Shown: one piece after another, positions 12,165-19,635 of the stretch
Layout of the letters: every line of letters begins with the position of its first letter
Numbering within the stretch: position 1 is the first letter of the stretch
Assembly: GCA_036873755.1 (NCBI GenBank)
Contig: JAVTVY010018961.1
Coordinates: 1 to 64,000, forward strand
Direction of reading: 5' to 3'
Length of the DNA stretch: 64,000 bases
From: Hanleya hanleyi
Taxonomy: Eukaryota; Mollusca; Polyplacophora; Lepidopleurida; Hanleyidae
The notes under the pieces: generated by a model
Told to the model about the DNA's origin: nothing
Database searches by the model: none
What the model saw: the letters and a program-made list of their open reading frames with translations, nothing else
Made by a program: the position numbers and the translations under genes

Positions 12165-12354
12165 CTGAAAAACAATGGGAAACGGTCCATTAAATAGAGT
12201 ACTTTATACGCTTATTATGTATGGAAAGCAAATGTCCACGTTAAATGACGTGGAAAATGACTTCGAACACAAATGACATGCGTAAACCATGGCTCTCGTC
12301 TCCACGGATACCAGGCGTATAATGAAGCTTTCACAGATGCATGCCGTGTTTATA

Positions 12355-12475
12355 TGCAAGAGCTCGGAGCTCGGGGATGGCACAGTTGAGTGTTCGGAAC
12401 TCGGAGCTCGGGGATGGGGCAGTCGGGAGCTCGGAGCTCGGAGATGGGACAGTTGGGTGTTTGGAGCTCGGAGTG
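12355..12475. repeat. Short minisatellite of gagctcgg units
   Basis: gctcggagctcggggatggg / cagttggg.gtt.ggagct repeats about four times with an irregular period near 40 bp. Confidence 0.7.
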
Positions 12476-12554
12476 TCTGCACATGCGCTCTCCTCGTATA
12501 TATGGGCAGATTTTCTTGGTGTGCTACAAGTAAAATGTGGTCTTGAGGTCCGTT

Positions 12555-12712
12555 GACCTGACGTAAAGGTTAAATTCTAGCATATTGACCTACTTCCGAC
12601 AGGGGGCGCCACTGAAAGAGATAATTGAGTCGTATTGACCTTGAGAATTTGCATATGACCTTTGTGACGTTGACAAAACCGATTCACGGAGAATTACGTG
12701 CAATACATATCG
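12555..12712. repeat. Sequence shared with the 32-kb and 61-kb viral-type loci
   Basis: 12579-12611 is the reverse complement of 32131-32163 (core acctacttccgacaggggg and the following gcgcc). 12670-12711 matches 61451-61492 in the same orientation with about two differences (core aaaccgattcacggagaat). These non-coding blocks tie the three loci to one element family. Confidence 0.7.
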
Positions 12713-12777
12713 CTAAGAACCGATTCCACATAAGGTGAAATTGGGTCGCATTGACCTTTGACCCCTGCGCACCATTG

Positions 12778-12892
12778 ACCCTCGTATTTATGGCAAGGTG
12801 AAATTGAGTCGGATTGCCCTGGTGGCAAAAACTGGAACTAGGGGGCGATAATTCTGGACTGTCACGTGAGCCGGCAGTGACCTTTTGTTGCA
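12778..12892 (-). repeat. Viral-relic intergenic repeat R, copy 1
   Basis: Shares with 15613-15720, in the same orientation, the string of features gaccctcgta, gccctggtggcaaaaact, a gggcgataa-like stretch and gtcacgtga..ccggcagtgacc. It lies at the downstream end of the minus-strand cluster, so the gene block is bracketed by direct copies of the same non-coding repeat. Confidence 0.7.
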
Positions 12893-13344
12893 CCATTATT
12901 AATATCCGGTGTTGTAAAAGGATCCCATCCTTGAGGATCCGTGTGTGACCGGCGTTGAGGCATTAAATTCTTCACTAAATCCGTCATGTGGGTACCGGGG
13001 ACCACCTGATTCTGTGCCAGTAGTTCGCCTTTATCACTCCACGTCATGTGAGGATTGTCTTTCACCCGTTGTAATACCAAGCCCGCTTGTTTCTTGAACG
13101 ATGCTGGTAAACTCTTTAAGACTTCTTCTTCGACCCACTGTGGGGCTGTGGGTGATACACCTGGTAATGGTGGCTGTTGGAGCGGTGCTGAGGTCGTCGG
13201 TGTGTTGCGTGGTGGTGCTGGTTGTGCGACTGACACCGGACTTGGATCAAAGGCCTTGTATTGCCCCATGAACGTCGTGATTACAACACATATAAGGGAA
13301 GTGGGAAGTGGTGCCGACATACTGGCAGAGCCACATGACTTCAC
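12862..13344 (-). pseudogene. Polinton/adintovirus-like conserved virion-associated protein, part 2
   Basis: A 160-codon frame starts with a hydrophobic, signal-like leader, continues through a Pro/Thr-rich linker, and then has a compact conserved domain with SDKGELL and VVPGTH motifs and a closing W-D-P-F. I associate this domain with small virion-associated proteins of Polinton/Maverick and adintovirus elements; their exact role is unknown. The final residues are read from a dispersed non-coding repeat (the tattaatatccgg box), so the natural C-terminus may be lost. In related elements as I remember them this domain and the one at 13607-13795 occur in one protein. Here they are separated by 262 bp of repeat and leader sequence. 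Relic or divergent arrangement cannot be decided by eye. Confidence 0.6.
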
Positions 13345-13431
13345 AGTATAGTCTTCTGGTTAACCTATTCTAAAGCACATACCAAGAATCTAGCGATTCG
13401 TGATATATGTTGTATCTCAGGTACGCTTTTA

Positions 13432-13513
13432 TTGTACCTGTTCATGTGGCAACTTGGATGACATGACCACACGGCCTCTAGCACCGGCATAAGCGGTATT
13501 AGATACAAATCTA
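13432..13513 (-). repeat. Promoter/leader segment of the virus-like gene, repeated at 18268-18352
   Basis: From acgctttta to tattagatacaaat this segment is alignable with 18268-18352 (same order and orientation), including ctgttc, catg, ggcc.ct.gcacc and gcggtattagatac. It lies upstream of the frame at 12862-13344 on the minus strand and contains an ATAAAAGC element, so it may be promoter or 5'-UTR. Confidence 0.55.
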
Positions 13514-13529
13514 GAGAGCTATGATGGAA

Positions 13530-13609
13530 ATGCTCTGACAACTCGTATATTGGTAATTGGTGAGCTGTGTCGCTTCGACAACTCGTACACTGGGGATTGG
13601 TGAGCTTTA
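13530..13609. repeat. Two 40-bp tandem copies
   Basis: gacaactcgtatattggtaa and the following 20 bases are repeated with a few changes immediately after (gacaactcgtacactgggga...). It separates the two halves of the conserved virion-type protein. Confidence 0.75.
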
Positions 13610-13795
13610 CCGTTGAAGCGTCTCATTGTACTGTTGTACTTTCTCACTGTCGCTTAACCCCGGTCGTTGTAGAATCTGTTGCATCTCGTGATCGAGGGTG
13701 TTCATCGTGTTCACCGTAGGTGGAATCGGATACGGCGATTGAAGGCTTTGAAGGATCCGTGGTTCGACGAGGTCCATTTTTTTCGTGTGCTTCAT
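13607..13795 (-). pseudogene. Polinton/adintovirus-like conserved virion-associated protein, part 1
   Basis: A 62-codon frame with a basic start and a helical C-terminal part containing LDHEMQQIL and SDSEKVQQYN. This charged helical block is a recognisable small domain of Polinton/adintovirus-type elements. Its start overlaps the stop of the next gene upstream (13792-14142) by four bases, as in compact viral genomes. It stops just before a 40-bp tandem duplication (about 13530-13609). A minus-strand AATAAA lies at 13428-13433. Role unknown; similarity is from memory of the family pattern only. Confidence 0.6.
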
Positions 13796-14142
13796 TGTCG
13801 ACCGAAGAGTCCACCCAATACTGACCTTAGCACAGAGGCAACCAACGGCGCTAAGATGGCCCCGAGAAATCCGCCTTTCTGTAAGATCTTTTTCTTCCGT
13901 GTTTGGGAGACTCGATTCTGGACCAGGGTCCGGAGGCCTGTCTTATGCTTGGCCAACTTCGCCTTCTGAGCCGGAGTCAGTGGTACGTTCCCTTTTAAGA
14001 TATTGAGTCCAATCTCACAGAGACAGCACACGAGAGCAGGGTCTGCGCCACGTATAATAGTCCGAACCAATTCGGGTGGGGCCGTCTTCAGTACACGGAG
14101 CGTCGGAGCGTGCTTCCGTACTCGAGCAGGCATCCTGTTCAA
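13792..14142 (-). CDS. Polinton/adintovirus-like small basic protein with hydrophobic tail
   Basis: A complete 116-codon frame: a basic N-terminus, a central motif with LNILKGNVPLTPAQK, a cluster of basic residues (TRKKK), and a glycine-rich hydrophobic C-terminus beginning GGFLGA. This layout is one of the most conserved small proteins of Polinton/adintovirus-like elements and recalls the basic core/membrane-active minor proteins of adenovirus virions; that role is inference. No frame break is visible, unlike its neighbours. It overlaps the following frame at 13795, and a T/A-rich TAATAAAAAGG element lies about 35 bp upstream on its strand. Confidence 0.7.
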   Translation of the reverse strand: MNRMPARVRKHAPTLRVLKTAPPELVRTIIRGADPALVCCLCEIGLNILKGNVPLTPAQKAKLAKHKTGLRTLVQNRVSQTRKKKILQKGGFLGAILAPLVASVLRSVLGGLFGRQ

Positions 14143-14287
14143 CTAATGCAGGACCCCACAACCCTACCCTTTTTATTAGTGGACTACAGAGACAACATAA
14201 ACAAGAATGGTGTGTTCTATATATTTTTATTGTCCCCATCATTACATACACACCCCAGCTAGGGGAGCCACTGTGAGTGTGTTTACA

Positions 14288-14932
14288 TCATTTTTGCATG
14301 TACACGTGGTGGGTCTCGCCGGGAAAGATACCGGTCCGTAGTCGAAGGTGTTCGGGGGTGGTTTGTTTCAGATCAACTCGGCCAGTTTGGGTAGCCCTTT
14401 CACGAACCTGATGTTGGAAATTGCTGCATACGCCGTCTGCCATTCTCCGTAACACCACACGTCGCGGGCAATGGGTGGTGTCATCATGTTGTGGGCGTAG
14501 TTGAGGAGTTTCTGGGCGAAGTGTGTTTTGCCGGAACCCGTCGTGGGGTGCTGCCACCGGGGTCCATGGTTGAAGGAGTATCCGCTGTCGTGGTAACCCG
14601 TTGTTGTAAAATTGGTACGAGTGAACCGGGGTCGTCGGTGCGTCGAGCTTTGGTACCGTTGTCGACGGGTGTTCACTGCGGGTGGTCGTACTGGGCACTG
14701 CAATACTTGGTGTAGGTGTTGACCTGAATTGTACACGTGGTGTGGTGGTGATGACTGGGCTCGTTTCGATCACGGGGTTGACTGGTGTAGAGACGGTCTG
14801 TAGACTGGTTTGACTGGAACTCACAGCGGGTGTCCTAGGTGGAACGAGTGGAGTGCTGATATAGGCTACGTCATAAAACACACCTCCGTACAACACACCC
14901 AGCAGGGTTAGCGATGTCACTACGAAGCCCAC
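14288..14932 (-). pseudogene. Polinton/adintovirus-like packaging ATPase, frame-broken, with TM/Ser-Thr-rich N-part
   Basis: Two overlapping minus-strand frames share this interval. One (start at 14932) has an N-terminal hydrophobic helix and a long Pro/Thr/Ser-rich stretch. The other, read at 14368-14736, contains a Walker-A-like TGSGKTHFAQ followed by a D-V-W-C-Y-G-E-W-Q block and F-V-K-G-L-P. The P-loop plus YG.WQ combination is typical of the FtsK/HerA-type genome-packaging ATPases of Polinton/adintovirus elements. Only the N-terminal part of such an ATPase is present and a stop follows the GLP block, so it is truncated. Whether the upstream Thr-rich frame is a separate membrane protein or the shifted N-terminus is unclear. 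A minus-strand AATAAA is at 14226-14231. Confidence 0.65.
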
Positions 14933-15007
14933 TTGTGCTTTGCTTGCACGTTTTGGGAGACGCTGTGTTCAAAGACGGTTGCACCGTGTTCATGGTCAAG
15001 CGTGGAA

Positions 15008-15040
15008 TGAAGGATGACGGCGGTGGTGTCTGGTTTTATA
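15008..15040 (-). promoter_or_regulatory. TATA box and initiator-like pair upstream of the ATPase segment
   Basis: On the minus strand TATAAAACC reads from 15040 and a TCATTC initiator-like sequence has its A at 15008, 32 nt downstream. It precedes the frame starting at 14932 by about 75 nt. The spacing is canonical for a metazoan core promoter and matches the pair at 32525/32556 in front of the other virus-like gene. Confidence 0.4.
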
Positions 15041-15223
15041 GTCGTTTCATCTCGTTGGCCGCGACCCAGGAATTGAAGGAACTGGGCCAGCCTTGCCATT
15101 TCACGAAGTGCATCATCTTGCCGCGGCGTCGCTCGGTTTTCAGGATGTGTTGCACAGGGTAGTAGTCATGCTTTCTCGAAGGCCGTCCAAAGATCAGGGT
15201 CTAGGGTGAAGTTTCGCGTAGGG

Positions 15224-15480
15224 TCATGGTAACGGCCCAGGCGCGTCTGGGAAGAATGGTCCACGGTGTACGTAGATGACGTTGTCTATGTGGATGAGGT
15301 CCCCGTCGAGCTCATCGCTCAACACCTGTTTAAATTTGGTCCAACCGTCACGGTGTAGCGTAACCGTATTCGATACAGTCTCAGCGCGCGACCAGCAAAC
15401 ATCTCCACTGTCTTCCACGATGGTGACTTTATCTTCATAGACGTGTAACCCCACCTGGGGTGTAAGGGGAAGGATGGCTC
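15224..15480 (-). CDS. Unrecognised small protein at the head of the virus-like cluster
   Basis: The frame open from 15751 down to 15224 becomes protein-like only in its last ~85 residues, where it shows alternating hydrophobic strands and TLHRDGWTKFKQVL. The upstream part translates dispersed repeat DNA and is probably not coding. I do not recognise the family. Its position, same strand and spacing before the ATPase segment suggest it belongs to the viral relic. The start codon cannot be fixed; the Met near 15489 is one option. Confidence 0.35.
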
Positions 15481-15533
15481 GTAGGACTGGTGACATGGTT
15501 GACGAAATGACGAATGACGCACACGCTGACTGA

Positions 15534-15862
15534 CCCTCGTATTTATGGGTAGGTCCCTCGGTGACATGGTTGACCAAATAACGAACGGTGAATGACGCAC
15601 ATTGTGACTGACCCTCGTATTTTTTGCCAGGTCCCTCGTTGCCCTGGTGGCAAAAACTAGAACATGGGGGAGATAACTCCGGGGTGTCACGTGACCCGGC
15701 AGTGACCTTTGACCTTTTGACTCGGATGTGGCCTGTGACCCCGGATATCACGTGACCGGATGTGACGTCATAGTGACGTCAATTTGATAAGTAGTAAAAG
15801 GACCACTGGGGTCCTATTTAGGGGCGATAATTCTAGCTGGGCCGTCACGTGACCGGAAGTGA
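15534..15862 (-). repeat. Viral-relic intergenic repeats R, copies 2 and 3
   Basis: Contains the second copy of repeat R (15613-15720), an internal duplication of gaccctcgtattt (15534 and 15608), and a third partial copy (15824-15862: ggggcgataattct then gtcacgtgaccgg). It directly abuts a short (GA)n run. CACGTG cores sit at each copy. Confidence 0.65.
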
Positions 15863-15930
15863 GAGAGAGAGAGAGAGAAAATTAGATTTAATGTCGCGTT
15901 CAACAATATTTCAGTTATATAGTGAGGATT
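15855..15930. repeat. (GA)n followed by a SINE-like segment
   Basis: gagagaga run, then tttaatgtcgcgttcaacaa and tatttcagttatat. A relative (gatttaacgtcgctttcaac) is at 24850-24869. This motif is common in dispersed short repeats of molluscs, as I remember them. Confidence 0.4.
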
Positions 15931-16126
15931 AAGTACATCAACACGGTAAGACAAGCATGTTCCAAGAACAATCTAAAAGTCATAGACAATATTCTAAAGA
16001 AAGCTATATACTTTAAAGTTTGAATCTACTCCAATGTATGAATTTCAATATCCAACAAAATTTACACTGTGATCCGCACGGGTGTCTCCTGAGAATATGA
16101 AAATAAAATAATATGAAATGACGTAC

Positions 16127-16230
16127 CAGCTGAATCTTTTCCACAGTAGTTAAAAGTAGAGAGTTTCCACTGGCGGCTTGGGCTGCATCTAGCAAACCTG
16201 TAGCATTGGTTGGGGCACTGGAATTTTCAG
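16127..16230 (-). CDS. SLC23-family transporter exon, extracellular loop
   Basis: Exon of 104 nt between acceptor cacctgggag and donor gtacgt; phase 1 to phase 0. It encodes a hydrophilic loop with two further N-glycosylation sequons (NSS and NAT) and ends TTVEKIQL, the position where the family has the R.RE.QG region before the next membrane helix. The AG further in (after ttcc) was not chosen, because with the preceding exon it brings an in-frame stop. This loop is the least conserved part of the family, so assignment rests mainly on phase and position. Confidence 0.82.
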
Positions 16231-16479
16231 CTCCCAGGTGCACTTGTATGACATATCAGAAAGAAAAAGAATCATGGTCAAAATACCGAACATTCGAATC
16301 ATGTGATTAATTTCATGAAAATAATATTTTCTTGTCACCAGGTCGTTATTTAGGCGAAGTTTACTGATATGAAATGCCCCTCCCCCTCCTGCATACAACA
16401 TAGCGAATAAATCTATAAATGCATCCTTAAAAATACAGAAGCTGAGGTGAAAATAAAGGAAATGGAGCGGATTATCATA

Positions 16480-16572
16480 GGCCCGTTGGCCGAGTGGTTT
16501 AGATCGCCGACATACAGTGCTGGCGATTAGATGCCGGACTCTGGGGTCGCTGGTTCGAATCCCGCACGGGAC
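16480..16572 (+). tRNA. tRNA-like sequence (class II type), probable pseudogene or SINE head
   Basis: Contains an A-box-like tggccgagtggttta and a perfect B box ggttcgaatcc at 16552-16562. The ends ggcccgt and acgggac pair with one mismatch, and the 93-nt length and long variable region suit a Leu/Ser-type tRNA. The D stem and the anticodon stem do not close properly, so I cannot name an anticodon. It lies antisense in a 432-bp SLC23 intron. Confidence 0.45.
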
Positions 16573-16662
16573 TCGACCAAATTTTCAGCACTAGAATTTG
16601 TGCTGTTCTAAGATAGTGCTATCCCAAAGTAACGAAAATACTGTTGATTAAATATGTTACAC

Positions 16663-16757
16663 CTGTGGTATTAGTCGGACATTGCCATTCCGGAAGTGAT
16701 TTCATGTTAAGGAGTGGCACCAGAAATAAGCTACTGGGTCCTTGGAATATCGGTATC
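16663..16757 (-). CDS. SLC23-family transporter exon, substrate-site half-helix
   Basis: Exon of 95 nt between acceptor acatttacag and donor gtgtaa; it completes a split Arg codon and ends in phase 1. The residues IPIFQGPSSLFLVPLL followed by LPEWQCPTNTT correspond to the family block P.LQG.(T/S)F.FL.P.L.....W.CP, where the QG segment contributes to the substrate site. It ends in an N-T-T glycosylation sequon that would lie in an extracellular loop. The short spacing to the flanking exons (introns of 662 and 432 bp) and the matching phases make this exon secure. Confidence 0.92.
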
Positions 16758-17016
16758 CTGTAAATGTACGAATGAGAACACGAATGAATAAAATAAAACC
16801 AGACAGACATGTATCAGAAGACCACCGTGAGGGAAATGAAATAATGGTCGCTGATATAGCTTATTGGTGTTCTTTAATATAGCTTACTTCAGATGGAAAT
16901 TAATTGGTAAGACTTATTCGATACGCTGTTTAGTCTATAACTTAAACAACTCGTATTTTGAAAGCATGTGTGACTAAAATCTGTCGAAAATGAACACGGC
17001 ATGGCCGCTGGCTACT

Positions 17017-17390
17017 GAAAGCAACTACTAATGACATAATTGTCGCAAGTGTGTCGCAAGTGAGACAATTGTGTCATTAGCAGTTGTCAGGTCTCCAGCT
17101 AATTAATGTCGTAATTGCGTCATAAGCAGGCGACTCTGCATGCAGAGTCAACCGCTATTGTCGCAATTACGACAATTGTGTCATTAGTTGTGTGCTCTTG
17201 CAAGTATATCAAAGATTTAGTCATATATATTTTTCCCTCAAATAATTCCCCAGTTGTGACAATAATCGTCAACCATATTTTTTAGTGACAGAGTCGCCTG
17301 CTGTTTCGTTGTGACATCAGCTGGCGACCTGACAACAGCCAATGACATAATTGTCGTAATTGCGACAATTGTGTCATTAGTAGTTGCTAC
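17017..17390. mobile_element. MITE with long inverted repeats next to an SLC23 exon
   Basis: gcaactactaatgacataat at the left end and attgtgtcattagtagttgc at the right end are inverted. The homology continues for about 90 bp (gttgtcaggtc.ccagct), and extra internal acgacaattgtgtcattag copies exist. It ends 30 bp from the donor of the exon at 17420-17571. Confidence 0.8.
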
Positions 17391-17419
17391 AACGCCTGTA
17401 TTTAGAAATTTCGTCTTAC

Positions 17420-17571
17420 CTCAATCCCAGTGTGGTCTGTAGAAATGTGCCAAATCCGGCAACAACAAAATATGTACCAGTCAATTTGGTAAACAGGGCA
17501 TCATCGCCACAAAGAACATTGGAGTAGAGCGTTACCATACTAACGATGCCCGCAACATTTAACACGGCGAC
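17420..17571 (-). CDS. SLC23-family transporter exon, first membrane segments
   Basis: Exon of 152 nt between acceptor ttttttcatag and donor gtaaga; it starts in phase 0 and ends in phase 2. It encodes a hydrophobic segment (VAVLNVAGIVSM...), a short polar loop with CGDDALF, and a second hydrophobic segment ending GFGTFLQTTLGLR. The LQTTLG.R ending matches the family's conserved LLQTTFG.R block before the substrate-binding half-helix. The frame is open throughout. A 0.37-kb inverted-repeat MITE lies only 30 bp away on the donor side, in the next intron. Confidence 0.9.
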
Positions 17572-18159
17572 CTATGAAAAAACAATATACTTCATTTAAA
17601 ACGAGAATTGGACGGTTAGCTATAGCTAAAGTTAGACGGGTGATCTAAAGATGCCATTGATAGTCAATTATTTGTTGTGAGATTGTAACAAGTGTTCAAA
17701 CAGTACAATATAGTTCATGAAGATGATTTGGTACTTGAACGCGCCTAATCGATTTCGAAATTTGCTTTCCCAGTGCTATTAGTCCTGCGGCTGAACTCAA
17801 AATTTTCATATTTGTTGCCCCTTCAACATGGGTTTCGCGATCATTTTCTTTCAGTTAGAGTGTTAAAGAGATAATTTCATAACATTAATCAAAATGTTAA
17901 GTATTACGGCAGTTTAGCATCAATTGCTAAAATTAGAGACAAATCTTAAAATTTGTCACACATCAGCCATTTCCGAAACAATCTTGCTGTTAATTGATTT
18001 TATGATGTACAATGTTTGGGTAAATAAAATTGTGTGACTGAAACCTACATATCCGGCCTAAATTTTAACGATTAGTCTCATTTGTCTACAAAAAAGGTTT
18101 CCTCTTTGATAAATATTTCGGTAAATTTTTATGATTTGATATAGCTTGGCTCATATAAT

Positions 18160-18352
18160 ACGAATGACAGTGATTAAACGCAACGTAAGGAAGGTGGTGA
18201 AAAAAGATGTCACGTGAATTCACAGGTAAAGTTCCAACACTGATCCCTGTGATTTGCATCCCAGCCACGCTTTTATTCTAGCTGTTCCTGTGGATATCTA
18301 GAATGGCATGCTCACATGGCCCCTTGCACCGCTTGAGCAGTATTAGATACAA
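18160..18352 (-). pseudogene. Second leader fragment of the virus-like gene
   Basis: On the minus strand this stretch has the promoter-like segment (18268-18352) followed by a sequence resembling the hydrophobic leader at 13265-13345. No downstream body of the gene follows. It lies in the large SLC23 intron, same strand. The block around 18236-18275 also resembles 21890-21926, so part of it may belong to another repeat. Confidence 0.45.
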
Positions 18353-18619
18353 ATAACTAAGTGCGACGAGGTATTAACCGTAAACCTCATGTGATTGAAA
18401 GTGATGAAATATGTGACCGTTAGATAAAACAAACGGTTCAAACGAGGGAAATATTAAACAAATGCAAGTAATTATTCAGAACCCATGTCTGTGAGGCCGG
18501 ACGCCAACGAAGCTTTTCACTCTTCATAATGTGTACTAGTAGCAACAGTATATAATCAAATTGATTTGTAAAACGGGCAAGCCTTGGAGACGAAACGTCC
18601 AGCAGCAGAATGTTGCCAT

Positions 18620-18700
18620 ATACAGGCAACAATTAAACACAACATAAAAAGAGTGGTGGACAAAAGATGCCGACGTACTGACAAGAAGTCATATATATCA
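18620..18700 (-). pseudogene. Third leader fragment of the virus-like gene
   Basis: The minus strand reads gtcggca, then tc.ttttgtccaccact and a TTTATGTTGTG...TTGTTGCC stretch that parallels the leader at 13265-13345 base for base in many positions, with a lost initiator codon. It is short and the body of the gene is absent. Confidence 0.4.
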
Positions 18701-19635
18701 ATATAAATATATATATTAAATATCCCAAAACATAACGAGAGATCCTGAAGGATCTTGGCGCCCACCATTGTCCGATAATTGTAAGCTAATGACAAGAGGA
18801 TCTTTTTGTCCATTGTTACTAAGAACGGTTGATTTGTAATTTTGTTTACAGAATTTCGAATCTGAGCGAAAAAGATAGAAAAAGAGACACTGAAAAACAC
18901 CAAGATATTATCTAAGTTTCAGGAGTTTCAAGAGTTCTAGAAACTCTACTTATGTTGGTTGTTATAATACAAGAGAAATGAGCAAAGTTAGTCTGAAAGT
19001 GAATGTACATTTACGGAGGATCCTTCGTCTTCGTTTTGTAGTATTTTTTTTAATATTTATTTTTTTGCACGTGTCATCATTGGGTACTGGAAGCGAAGAC
19101 AAATCTCTTTGACATTTTGGCATGAGCTATGGAACATACTTAAGATTTTATAATTAGGAACGAATGCTGATTCTGTTTTGTTTATTGGGCTAGTTTGATA
19201 TATCTCTTTTAAGATACCATGCTCGAAAATAGTAAGATGGTACAATACTTAATACTGAAGGGATCCGGTCCGCGCAGTAATGTTGAAACTTCGAAAGTGC
19301 CTGAATCCTGATTATCTCCTTGGATCGAAACATGCAGTAGTCTACAGTTGTCGAGTTGTGACGTTGATTCACAAGAGTGACGTCCCTTCATGTAGCCGAT
19401 CCGCCGGCAGACGAAAGGGTGGAGCAGTTCACTTGCAACTGCATGGACTAAAGAAAACTGATTTAAAATTTGAAGAAATACATTTTAATTCCGAATTATT
19501 TGAACTCCTTGATATGGAAGGTGAAGGTATGGATATTCTCTATAGTCAATATATAGAATATGCCCCACCGTTTGATCCGCCGACTCTTGTGATGCAACGT
19601 CACAACTTGGGAATACCGCATTAAATTGAAGCGTA

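Larger units (their letters stand above)
17572..19635. other. SLC23 large-intron sequence outside the listed fragments
   Basis: Apart from the leader fragments at 18.16-18.70 kb, this is AT-rich sequence with no coding signal. Confidence 0.5.

Noticed and set aside
15489..15751. N-terminal part of the 175-codon frame at 15224-15751
   Set aside because: It translates the dispersed repeat R, which also occurs outside any gene at 12.8 kb; only the C-terminal part looks like protein.
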